A stretch of DNA of 64,000 nucleotides from Eoetvoesiella caeni (GTDB lineage: Bacteria; Pseudomonadota; Gammaproteobacteria; Burkholderiales; Burkholderiaceae_B), in contig NZ_QNRQ01000008.1 in NCBI RefSeq assembly GCF_003315175.1, forward strand, positions 1 through 64,000, in the 5' to 3' direction. The notes below the pieces were generated by a model. The model searched no databases. It was not told where the DNA came from and worked only from the letters and a program-made list of their open reading frames with translations. Shown piece by piece: positions 42,907 to 50,813 of the stretch. Both the position numbers and the translations under genes were made by a program. Every line of letters begins with the position of its first letter. Positions within the stretch are counted from its first letter, which is position 1.

Positions 42907-45090
42907 ATGTCGGGGAAACAGCCGGTCGAGGTTCTGCTGCGCCCAGCGGTGGAGTTCTATACCGTCGCGGCGTGTGCAGGCGCCGCGTTTCTGTCCCTGG
43001 TGGCCCCGTGGTCGCTCGCGCTGAGCCCCGCCATGGGCGTCGGCAGTGCGCTGGCGTTCTGCATCTACGGTGCCATCCGCTACCGCGATGCCCGCGTCAT
43101 CCTGCGCTACCGACGCAACATTCGCCGCTTGCCGCGCTATGTGATGACCAGCAAGGACGTGCCGGTCAGCCAGCAGCGTCTGTTCGTGGGACGCGGATTT
43201 CTGTGGGAGCAGAAACATACCCATCGGCTGATGCAGACATACAGACCGGAATTTCGCCGCTACGTCGAGCCGACGCCGGCCTACCGGCTGGCGCGCAGGC
43301 TGGAGGAACGGCTGGAGTTCGCACCGTTCCCGCTGTCCCGGCTACCTGCGCTCACGGGCTGGGATGTGCCTTTCAACCCGGTGCGCCCGCTGCCGCCTGT
43401 GGGCGGCCTGCCGCGCCTGCACGGCATCGAACCCGATGAGGTGGACGTCAGCCTACCGCTGGGTGAGCGCGTCGGGCATTCGCTGGTGCTGGGCACCACG
43501 CGCGTGGGCAAGACGCGGTTGGCCGAGTTGTTCGTGACTCAGGACATCCGGCGCAAGAACGCCGACGGCGAGCACGAGGTCGTCATCGTCATCGACCCCA
43601 AGGGCGACGCCGATCTTTTGAAGCGAGTGTACGTCGAGGCCAAGCGCGCGGGGCGCGAGGGCGAGTTCTATGTCTTCCACTTGGGCTGGCCCGACATTTC
43701 CGCGCGCTACAACGCTGTGGGCCGCTTTGGGCGCATCAGCGAGGTGGCCACCCGTGTTGCAGGGCAGCTCTCCGGGGAAGGCAACAGCGCGGCATTTCGC
43801 GAGTTTGCGTGGCGCTTCGTCAACATCATCGCCCGCGCCCTGGTGGAACTGGGGCAGCGCCCGGACTACATGCTGATCCAGCGCCATGTGATCAACATCG
43901 ACGCGCTGTTCATCGAGTACGCCCAACACTACTTCGCCAAGACCGAGCCCAAGGCCTGGGAGGTCATCGTCCAGATCGAGGCCAAGCTCAACGAGAAGAA
44001 CATCCCGCGCAACATGATCGGGCGCGAAAAGCGCGTGGTGGCGCTGGAGCAGTACCTCTCGCAGGCGCGCAACTACGACCCGGTGCTCGACGGCCTGCGC
44101 TCGGCAGTGCGCTACGACAAGACCTACTTCGACAAGATCGTCGCATCGCTGCTGCCGCTGCTGGAGAAGCTCACCAGCGGCAAGATCGCCCAGCTTCTGG
44201 CCCCGAACTACTCCGACCTGGCCGACCCACGCCCGATCTTCGATTGGATGCAGGTCATCCGAAAGCGCGCCGTGGTCTATGTCGGCCTCGATGCGCTGTC
44301 CGACGCCGAGGTCGCCGCCGCAGTCGGCAATTCCATGTTCTCCGACCTGGTTTCGGTCGCCGGCCACATCTACAAGCACGGGATCGACGACGGCCTGCCG
44401 GGCGCATCGGCTGGCTCGCGCGTGCCGATCAACGTCCATGCCGATGAGTTCAACGAGTTGATGGGCGACGAGTTCATCCCGCTGATCAACAAGGGCGGCG
44501 GCGCTGGCCTGCAAGTCACCGCGTACACACAGACGCTCTCGGACATCGAAGCACGCATTGGCAACCGCGCGAAGGCCGGTCAGGTGATCGGCAACTTCAA
44601 CAACCTGTTCATGCTGCGCGTGCGCGAGACGGCTACCGCTGAATTGCTGACCCGGCAATTGCCGAAGGTCGAGGTCTATACGACCACCATCGTCAGCGGC
44701 GCGACCGACAGCTCCGATATTCGTGGAGCGACAGACTTTACGTCAAACACCCAGGACCGCATCAGCATGTCCAGCGTGCCGATGATCGAGCCATCGCACA
44801 TCGTCGGCCTGCCCAAAGGCCAGTGCTTCGCGCTGCTGCAGGGCGGTCAGCTTTGGAAGGTGCGTATGCCGTTGCCGGCGCCAGACCCGGATGAAGTGAT
44901 GCCGGCGGACTTGCAGCAACTGGCCGGGCACATGCGCCAGAGCTACAGCGAGGCCACGCAGTGGTGGGAGTTCACCAGCTCCCCGGTCTTGCAGGACGCG
45001 GCCTTGCCGGACGATCTGCTCGATGAGACGGCCATCGCCACACCCATCACCGGCACGGGCGACACGGCCAGCGAAGAGGCCGCGCCATGA
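42907..45090 (+). CDS. traD: Type IV coupling protein TraD (SXT/PFGI-1 type)
   Basis: A 727-aa ATPase that links the relaxosome to the secretion channel. Two N-terminal membrane segments (TVAACAGAAFLSLVAPWSLALSP and the next stretch) are followed by Walker A GTTRVGKTRLAEL (about residue 195) and Walker B VVIVIDPKGDADLL. The conserved RVPINVHADEFNELMGDEFIPLINKGGGAGLQVTAYTQTLSDIEARIG block is typical of the TIGR03743 group. It overlaps the next gene by 4 bp. Confidence 0.93.
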   Translation: MSGKQPVEVLLRPAVEFYTVAACAGAAFLSLVAPWSLALSPAMGVGSALAFCIYGAIRYRDARVILRYRRNIRRLPRYVMTSKDVPVSQQRLFVGRGFLWEQKHTHRLMQTYRPEFRRYVEPTPAYRLARRLEERLEFAPFPLSRLPALTGWDVPFNPVRPLPPVGGLPRLHGIEPDEVDVSLPLGERVGHSLVLGTTRVGKTRLAELFVTQDIRRKNADGEHEVVIVIDPKGDADLLKRVYVEAKRAGREGEFYVFHLGWPDISARYNAVGRFGRISEVATRVAGQLSGEGNSAAFREFAWRFVNIIARALVELGQRPDYMLIQRHVINIDALFIEYAQHYFAKTEPKAWEVIVQIEAKLNEKNIPRNMIGREKRVVALEQYLSQARNYDPVLDGLRSAVRYDKTYFDKIVASLLPLLEKLTSGKIAQLLAPNYSDLADPRPIFDWMQVIRKRAVVYVGLDALSDAEVAAAVGNSMFSDLVSVAGHIYKHGIDDGLPGASAGSRVPINVHADEFNELMGDEFIPLINKGGGAGLQVTAYTQTLSDIEARIGNRAKAGQVIGNFNNLFMLRVRETATAELLTRQLPKVEVYTTTIVSGATDSSDIRGATDFTSNTQDRISMSSVPMIEPSHIVGLPKGQCFALLQGGQLWKVRMPLPAPDPDEVMPADLQQLAGHMRQSYSEATQWWEFTSSPVLQDAALPDDLLDETAIATPITGTGDTASEEAAP

Positions 45091-45848
45091 GCGATGCCGC
45101 CTCGACTGCGCAGCGCGAGCAGAACCGCCGCCAGGGCTTGATCGTCGGCACCATCACCTTGCCGCTCCGGCTGCTCGGGGTGCTGGTCGGCTCGCTGCTG
45201 TTCTCGATCCTGATGGAGTGCATCGGCATGCACCTGTTCTGGAAAGACCAGGGCTGGCAGCACTCCCAGCAAATGTTGCAGTACGAGCTGGGGCACCTGT
45301 CCAAGCATTTCACGCGCAGCGTGGTCGTGCAGGAGCCGGGGCGAACGGCGCACGAGCTGGTGGACACGGGTTATGAATGGGTGTTCGTGCGATCAGGGCT
45401 CCTGGAGCGCATGAGCCAGACCGCCGAGCGCGCCCGCGCGCCCAGCCAGGGGAAAAACCAGGACGGAGGGCGCAACTTCCGCTACTTCATCAGCCAGGTC
45501 TATGTCTGGACGGAGAGCTACCTGATCGCCGCAGCCTTCACGACGCTTACTTTCCTCGTGCGCCTGCTGGTCCTGGCGCTCACGCTGCCGCTGATCTTCA
45601 CGGCCGCTTTCGTCGGCCTGATCGACGGTTTGGTACGGCGGGATGTGCGCCGGTTCGGCGCAGGCCGGGAATCCGGCTTTATCTATCACCGAGCGAAAGC
45701 CAGCCTGATGCCGCTGGCCGTGCTGCCCTGGGTCACGTACCTGGCGCTGCCGATCTCGGTGCATCCGCTGCTGATCCTGCTGCCCAGCGCCGGCTTGCTG
45801 GGGCTGGCCGTGAGCCTGACTGCAGGGAGCTTCAAGAAGTACCTCTAG
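45087..45848 (+). CDS. TIGR03747-family ICE membrane protein
   Basis: A 253-aa inner-membrane protein with an N-terminal segment (GLIVGTITLPLRLLGVLVGSLLFSILMECIGMHLFW), a soluble middle part and C-terminal segments (YLIAAAFTTLTFLVRLLVLALTLPLIFTAAFVGLIDGLVRRDVRRFGAGRESGFIYHRAK and two more). LVRRDVRRFGAGRESGF is the family signature. It is coupled to traD by a 4-bp overlap and ends the first transfer operon segment. Confidence 0.88.
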   Translation: MSDAASTAQREQNRRQGLIVGTITLPLRLLGVLVGSLLFSILMECIGMHLFWKDQGWQHSQQMLQYELGHLSKHFTRSVVVQEPGRTAHELVDTGYEWVFVRSGLLERMSQTAERARAPSQGKNQDGGRNFRYFISQVYVWTESYLIAAAFTTLTFLVRLLVLALTLPLIFTAAFVGLIDGLVRRDVRRFGAGRESGFIYHRAKASLMPLAVLPWVTYLALPISVHPLLILLPSAGLLGLAVSLTAGSFKKYL

Positions 45849-45946
45849 GCCATCAATCCGGTCATCCGCAGGTTCTTATTGTTTGCGGCCTGATACGCCT
45901 TTGATCGCCACGATCAAGCCATTGCTTATCACACAGGAATGGCGCG

Positions 45947-46330
45947 ATGTTGGCTCCGATCTGGCTGCGCGCCGCGCATCGCGGCGTGCCCACTTTTCTC
46001 GTGACGGCCCTGCTGATGGGTCAGTTCCCGGTTGCCTTGGCCGAATCCCCGGCACAGCGCCAGGAGCTGGTTGCCGCGCTACGCCAGCTCGACGCGCTGG
46101 AGCGCACCATCGCGGATGGCGCTGCACACGCACCCATCCAGCCGGGCGAGCGCTACCACTTCGATTACCCACGACTGCTGGCTGATCTGGCGCGTGTGCG
46201 CGCCGGCATCCAGGCCCATCTCACACCGTCGCGCGCCCAGCCACGCGACCTCTCCGAACTGGCTGGTGAGTACCGCACCGAGCGGACCGCCCCGCCATCG
46301 CTGCCGACGACTGCGCAGGGCAGACCATGA
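45947..46330 (+). CDS. RAQPRD-family ICE protein
   Basis: A 127-aa secreted protein. A signal peptide (GVPTFLVTALLMGQFPVALA) precedes RQELVAALRQLDALERTIADGA...YHFDYPRLLADLARVRAGIQAHLTPSRAQPRDLSELAGEY. The literal RAQPRD motif names the family. It begins the second block of transfer genes after a 98-bp gap and overlaps the next gene by 4 bp. Confidence 0.9.
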   Translation: MLAPIWLRAAHRGVPTFLVTALLMGQFPVALAESPAQRQELVAALRQLDALERTIADGAAHAPIQPGERYHFDYPRLLADLARVRAGIQAHLTPSRAQPRDLSELAGEYRTERTAPPSLPTTAQGRP

Positions 46331-46560
46331 ACGGCGCCCAGGTCTCGGCATTTCAAGCCAACAGCGGTATCGCGCCGTCCGCGATGGCGACCGTTCTGGT
46401 CGGCATCGTGTTTGCGGTTCTGCTCGTCTGGGGCGTCTGGGCCATCCGAACGGCCTACGTGGGGTGGGCCGAGAACCGCCTCAACCAACGCCAGTTCCTC
46501 GGCGTCTGCATCCGCTTCGTCGCGATGTACCTCGTCATGACGTTCTTCCTCCTCTCCTGA
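46327..46560 (+). CDS. TIGR03758-family small membrane protein
   Basis: A 77-aa protein with two membrane segments (AMATVLVGIVFAVLLVWGVWAI and FLGVCIRFVAMYLVMTFFLLS) separated by a short cytoplasmic loop. The size, position and QVSAFQANSGIAPSAMATVLVG start match TIGR03758. It is probably a small subunit of the secretion complex. Confidence 0.85.
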   Translation: MNGAQVSAFQANSGIAPSAMATVLVGIVFAVLLVWGVWAIRTAYVGWAENRLNQRQFLGVCIRFVAMYLVMTFFLLS

Positions 46561-46576
46561 CCTGAAGGGATTGACC

Positions 46577-46936
46577 ATGCCAAACCGCATCCTCACTACT
46601 CGTTTTGTCCAACGCGCCGCCGTCGCCCTGGGTGCCGCCGCGCTGCCCGCGCTGTCGTTTGCGCAAGGTCTGCCGCAGCTGGAAAACCCGACCCGCGGCG
46701 CCGGCAGCGGCATCATGGACACGATCAGGAACTACGGCTACGACATCATCATGCTCGTGGCCCTGTTGGTGGTGGCGTCGATGTTCATTGGCGTGTGCTA
46801 CCACGCCTACGGCACCTACGCGGAAATCCACACCGGCCGCAAGACCTGGGGCCAGTTCGGTCTCACGGTCGCCATCGGCGCCGTCCTGCTCGTGATCGGC
46901 ATCTGGCTGCTCACCGAAGCCACCGGCATCCTGTAA
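46577..46936 (+). CDS. TIGR03745-family protein (pilin-like)
   Basis: A 119-aa protein with a cleavable-looking leader (AAVALGAAALPALSFAQG) and two later hydrophobic helices (IIMLVALLVVASMFIGVCYHAYG and FGLTVAIGAVLLVIGIWLLTEATGIL), the TraA/VirB2-like pattern. ATG 46577 is preferred to the TTG at 46571. A pilin or channel subunit role is inferred. Confidence 0.85.
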   Translation: MPNRILTTRFVQRAAVALGAAALPALSFAQGLPQLENPTRGAGSGIMDTIRNYGYDIIMLVALLVVASMFIGVCYHAYGTYAEIHTGRKTWGQFGLTVAIGAVLLVIGIWLLTEATGIL

Positions 46937-46949
46937 GCGAGGACAGGCC

Positions 46950-47360
46950 ATGTCCGAGCAACAGCATGTCCGTGCCGATGGGACGGTCACATTCCTTCCA
47001 CACCGGCTCAACAGGCACCCGGTGGTCGTGCGCGGTCTCACCGCCGACGAGTTGTGGATTTGCTGCGGCCTGTCCGGCGCCGCCGGCCTAGTGGTCGGGG
47101 CGCCGCTGTCGTGGGTGTTACGCACGATTGCCATCGCGCCAACCTTCGTCGTCCTGGGCGTGGCGCTGGGCGTGTTCATCGGCGGCGGCATCCTGCGCCG
47201 TCTCAAACGCGGGCGTCCCGACACCTGGCTGTACCGGCAGTTGCAGTGGCACATCGCCACGCGCCATCCGCTGATGGCCGGTTGGGTGGGCGGCCATGTG
47301 CTGATCTCGCGCTCTGGCTTCTGGACTACCCGCAGGGGCATGCACGGGGGCGCACGATGA
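46950..47360 (+). CDS. TIGR03750-family protein
   Basis: A 136-aa membrane protein with two helices (ELWICCGLSGAAGLVVGAPLSWVL and IAIAPTFVVLGVALGVFIGGGILRRLKRGRPDTWLYRQLQWHIATRHP). The arrangement is TraL/VirB3-like. It overlaps the following gene by 4 bp. Confidence 0.86.
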   Translation: MSEQQHVRADGTVTFLPHRLNRHPVVVRGLTADELWICCGLSGAAGLVVGAPLSWVLRTIAIAPTFVVLGVALGVFIGGGILRRLKRGRPDTWLYRQLQWHIATRHPLMAGWVGGHVLISRSGFWTTRRGMHGGAR

Positions 47361-48049
47361 GCCGTTTCAAGAACGAGATCACCCACCTGCAGGCGCACAT
47401 CAAGACGCTGCGCCTCGGCGCGGGTGCGCTGGTCGTCGTCGCCCTGGTCATGGGCGGAGGCTGGTGGAGCGCTCCCCGCGACCTGACCATCCACGTCCCG
47501 CCTGACCTGCGCTCCGGCAGTACCCGCAAGTGGTGGGAAGTACCGCCTGAATCGGTCTATGCGTTCACGTTCTACGTGTTCCAGACGCTCAATCGCTGGC
47601 CGACGAATGGCGAAGAAGATTACCCGCGCAACCTCCACTCGCTCTCGCCGTACCTCACCCCGTCCTGCCAGGCATTCCTCAAGGCGGACTACGACTACCG
47701 CCGCAGCACGGGCGAGCTGCGCCAGCGGGTGCGTGGCATCTACGAAATTCCCGGTCGCAGCTATGGCGACAACCCCACGGCGCGCGTGCGTGTGATCTCC
47801 GACCGCGACTGGGTGGTGACGCTGGACATCAGCGCCGACGAGTACTACGGCGCCGAGCAGGTCAAGCGCGCCCTGGTGCGCTACCCCGTGAAGGTCGCGC
47901 GGGTGGATGTCGATCCCGCCCGCAACCCGTTCGGCCTGGTACTCGACTGCTACGAGGGCACGCCCCAGCGCATCAGCGCACCGGAGCCGACGCGCCCGGT
48001 GCCTGGTGGCCTGACGCCGCAAGCGCCTCAAGGAGGTAATTCCCCATGA
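47357..48049 (+). CDS. TIGR03746-family protein (TraE/VirB8-like topology)
   Basis: A 230-aa bitopic protein: a short cytoplasmic start, one membrane helix (LGAGALVVVALVMGGGWW), then a periplasmic domain with VPPDLRSGSTRKWWEVPPESVYAFTFYVFQTLNRWPTNGEEDYPRNLHSLSPYLTPSC. This is the scaffold-type subunit by analogy. It overlaps the next gene by 4 bp. Confidence 0.88.
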   Translation: MSRFKNEITHLQAHIKTLRLGAGALVVVALVMGGGWWSAPRDLTIHVPPDLRSGSTRKWWEVPPESVYAFTFYVFQTLNRWPTNGEEDYPRNLHSLSPYLTPSCQAFLKADYDYRRSTGELRQRVRGIYEIPGRSYGDNPTARVRVISDRDWVVTLDISADEYYGAEQVKRALVRYPVKVARVDVDPARNPFGLVLDCYEGTPQRISAPEPTRPVPGGLTPQAPQGGNSP

Positions 48050-48984
48050 AGCCCATGAAGCATCCTGTACTCGCGCTGCTGGGGCTGCTGGCCGTGGCCG
48101 CCGCAGTGGTCGTGTCCCCCGCTGTCCAGGCGGTGGAGATCCTGCGTTGGGAGCGCATGCCGCTGGCGGTGCCGTTGAAGGTCGGCCAGGAGCGCATCGT
48201 GTTCATCGACCGAAACGTCCGCGTCGGCGTTCCCGCAGGCGTCGGTGAGCGCTTGCGCGTGCAGAGCGCGGGCGGCGCGGTGTACCTGCGCGCCAGCGAG
48301 CCGATCGAGCCCACTCGGCTGCAATTGCAGGACGCCGACACCGGCGCGCTGATCCTGCTCGACATTGCGGCGGAGCCGCCCAAGGACGGCGAAGCCGAGC
48401 TGGAACCGGTGCGAATCGTCGAGGGCAACAACTCAACAGCGCGCTATGGCGATCAGCCTGACGGTGCCGATGCGCCCCATGCACGCGCTCAGGAGCAGGC
48501 GGGCACCCGGACGGCGCGGCGCGAAACGCCAATCCCCGTCGTGCTGACACGTTTTGCTGCGCAGAACCTCTACGCACCGCTGCGCACCGTGGAAGCCTTG
48601 CCAGGCGTCATGCGGGTCAACCTGCGCCGCGACCTCGACCTCGGCACGCTGATGCCGACCTTGCCGGCACGCGCGGTCGCGCTCGCCTCGTGGCGCCTGG
48701 AAGACCAGTGGGTCACTGCCGTGCGCCTGACCAACAGTAGCAGCGACTGGATCAGCCTCGACCCGCGCGTGCTGCAAGGGGATTTCCTCACCGCCACCTT
48801 CCAGCACGAGGCGCTTGGCCCGCGCGGAACTCCCGAGGACACCACCGTCCTGTACCTGGTGACACGCGGACGCGGTCTCGCGCAGTCGCTGCTGCCGGCG
48901 ATCCATCGCTTCGACCCCGCTGTGCATCTCCCGCAGCCCAAAGCCACAGTCAGCAACGACAGGGAGGCCCACCATGCGCAGTAA
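48046..48984 (+). CDS. TIGR03749-family protein (TraK-like)
   Basis: A 312-aa secreted protein. The signal peptide is VLALLGLLAVAAAVVVSPAVQAVE. A beta-rich domain (LRWERMPLAVPLKVGQERIVFIDRNVRVGVPAGVGERLRVQSAGGAVYLRASEPIEPTRLQLQD) follows, with an acidic linker and a C-terminal domain (LTRFAAQNLYAPLRTVEALPGVMRVNLRR). Secretin-like TraK analogues look similar. It overlaps the next gene by 11 bp. Confidence 0.85.
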   Translation: MKPMKHPVLALLGLLAVAAAVVVSPAVQAVEILRWERMPLAVPLKVGQERIVFIDRNVRVGVPAGVGERLRVQSAGGAVYLRASEPIEPTRLQLQDADTGALILLDIAAEPPKDGEAELEPVRIVEGNNSTARYGDQPDGADAPHARAQEQAGTRTARRETPIPVVLTRFAAQNLYAPLRTVEALPGVMRVNLRRDLDLGTLMPTLPARAVALASWRLEDQWVTAVRLTNSSSDWISLDPRVLQGDFLTATFQHEALGPRGTPEDTTVLYLVTRGRGLAQSLLPAIHRFDPAVHLPQPKATVSNDREAHHAQ

Positions 48985-50383
48985 CGGACTCCTGAAGTGG
49001 CTGCTGATCCCCGTGGCCCTGCTGGTGCTGTTCGTCGCCATCCGGCTGTTCTCCGGTGGAGGTACGGCGGCATCGCCTGCCGCAGATGGCGGCGGCAGGC
49101 TTACGCCGGAAGAAATGAAGGCGCTGGGCATCGAGGGCGATACCCCGCGCGACACCGTGGCCACACTCGTCGCGCAGGTCAAGCAGTTGCGCACCGAGCT
49201 TCAGACCGCGCTCTCGGACAACAAGTCCCAGCGCGAAGAGAACCAGCGACTGCGTCAGCGCGAGAACTCGATCGACCAGCGCATCAACTCTGCGCTGGAG
49301 TCCGAGCGCTCCAACCTACGGCGCGACCAACAGCAGGCGGCCAGCGAGCGCCAGCAGACCGAGGGGCTGCTCGCTGACCTGCAGCGGCGCCTGGACAGCA
49401 TTGGAGGACGCGGCGGCAGCCATGCCGATCTGCCCGTGGGCCTGGGGCTGCACCATGGCGACGAGGCCGGGATGGAAGGCGGCATGCGCTGGGTGGAGCC
49501 TGATGACGCAAAACAAACCGACGGGCGCGGCATGTCGAATGGCGGCATAAGTTTTCCCACCAGCTTCGGTTCCGCACAGAGCACGCTGGAAACCACAGCG
49601 CAAACCGTGGCGAACGCGGGCGCACGCGCCGCTGGCGTCAAGAGCGCGACGCCTGTCTATACCGTGCCGACGAACTCGACGCTGATGGGGTCGGTGGCGA
49701 TGACGGCGCTGATTGGCCGCGTGCCGATCGACGGCACGGTGAACGATCCATACCCCTTCAAGGTCTTGGTCGGGCCTGACAATTTGACCGCGAACGGCAT
49801 CGACATTCCCGATGTGGCCGGGGCCGTGTTCTCCGGCACCGCATCGGGCGACTGGACGCTCTCCTGCGTGCGCGGCCAGGTGCGCAGCATCACGTTCGTG
49901 TTCCATGACGGGACCATCCGCACCATCCCCGAGGATCGTGAGGGCAACCAGCAGAACAACCAACAACGCGACGGCCTGGGCTGGATCAGCGACCCGCACG
50001 GCATTCCCTGTGTCAGCGGCGAGCGGCGCAGCAACGCCCAGCAGTACCTCGGCACCCAGGCGCTGATCACGGCGGCTGGGGCTGGCGTGGCCTCGCTGAT
50101 CGAATCCGACAGTGGCAGGGCGTCCTATGTCGGCGCCGACGGCTCCATCGGCAGCGTGGGCATCAGCGGCCAGGAAGCCGTGGGCCGGATTCTCGCCAGC
50201 GGCGTCCAGGACATGTCGAGCTGGGTCAACAAGCTCTACGGCCAGGCCTTCGCTGCCGTGTATGTCCAGCCCGGCGCCAAGGTCGCCGTCCACCTCGAAA
50301 AGCCGCTCGCCATCGACTTCGATCCCGAAGGCCGCAAGGTCGATCACCGCGCAGGAGAAAGCCATGCCCTCGAACTTGAATAG
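48974..50383 (+). CDS. TIGR03752-family protein (TraB/VirB10-like)
   Basis: A 469-aa protein with one N-terminal membrane helix (LLIPVALLVLFVAIRLFSG), a long coiled coil (about residues 60-140, VAQVKQLRTELQTALSDNKSQREENQRLRQRENSIDQ...QQTEGLLADLQRRLDS), a linker and a C-terminal beta domain (TNSTLMGSVAMTALIGRVPIDGTVNDPYPFKVLVGPDNLTANGIDIPDVAGAVFSG). It would span the periplasm. It overlaps the lipoprotein gene by 20 bp. Confidence 0.88.
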   Translation: MRSNGLLKWLLIPVALLVLFVAIRLFSGGGTAASPAADGGGRLTPEEMKALGIEGDTPRDTVATLVAQVKQLRTELQTALSDNKSQREENQRLRQRENSIDQRINSALESERSNLRRDQQQAASERQQTEGLLADLQRRLDSIGGRGGSHADLPVGLGLHHGDEAGMEGGMRWVEPDDAKQTDGRGMSNGGISFPTSFGSAQSTLETTAQTVANAGARAAGVKSATPVYTVPTNSTLMGSVAMTALIGRVPIDGTVNDPYPFKVLVGPDNLTANGIDIPDVAGAVFSGTASGDWTLSCVRGQVRSITFVFHDGTIRTIPEDREGNQQNNQQRDGLGWISDPHGIPCVSGERRSNAQQYLGTQALITAAGAGVASLIESDSGRASYVGADGSIGSVGISGQEAVGRILASGVQDMSSWVNKLYGQAFAAVYVQPGAKVAVHLEKPLAIDFDPEGRKVDHRAGESHALELE

Positions 50384-50813
50384 CTGGGCTCAGGGCCTGG
50401 CGCTGGCCTTGGCCGTCGCGCTGCTCGGTGGCTGCGCCACCAGCAAGGAAAAGCTGCTGACCCACGGCGACAGCACGATGATGAACATCTGGCAGCAGAA
50501 CGCCGGCGACGGCGGCGGTGGTGCCGGCCAGGTAGCGCGCAGGCAGTTGCTCGATGCGCGCCAGAGCCTGCGCAGGCCGCTGACCGAGATGGACGTGCAG
50601 GCCGCGCCTGCCGAGCAGATGCGCTACACGCGCACGGCGCGCAACGAGGTCTACCGCCAGTTCCAGCGCCTGCCCAACCCCGATCTCGTGATGTACGTGT
50701 ATCCGCATTTGGCGGGCACCGACCCAGTGCCGATTCCGGGCTATACGACCGTGTTCCCGCTGTACCAGCGCGTGCAGTACGCCATGCCAGGCGAGCGCGT
50801 GGAGGATTACTGA
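50364..50813 (+). CDS. TIGR03751-family lipoprotein (TraV-like)
   Basis: A 149-aa lipoprotein with signal LALALAVALLGGCATSKEKLL (lipobox LGGC). MMNIWQQN, LTEMDVQAAPAEQMRYTRTARNEVYRQFQRLPNPDLVMYVYPHL and VPIPGYTTVFPLYQRVQYAMPGE follow. It is probably an outer-membrane core component. Its stop overlaps the start of the large ATPase gene by one base (ATGA-type junction). Confidence 0.88.
   Translation: MPSNLNSWAQGLALALAVALLGGCATSKEKLLTHGDSTMMNIWQQNAGDGGGGAGQVARRQLLDARQSLRRPLTEMDVQAAPAEQMRYTRTARNEVYRQFQRLPNPDLVMYVYPHLAGTDPVPIPGYTTVFPLYQRVQYAMPGERVEDY

Noticed and set aside
46535-48031. A 498-codon minus-strand frame opposite several transfer genes
   Set aside because: It spans four overlapping genes with clear family signatures and has shadow-like composition.
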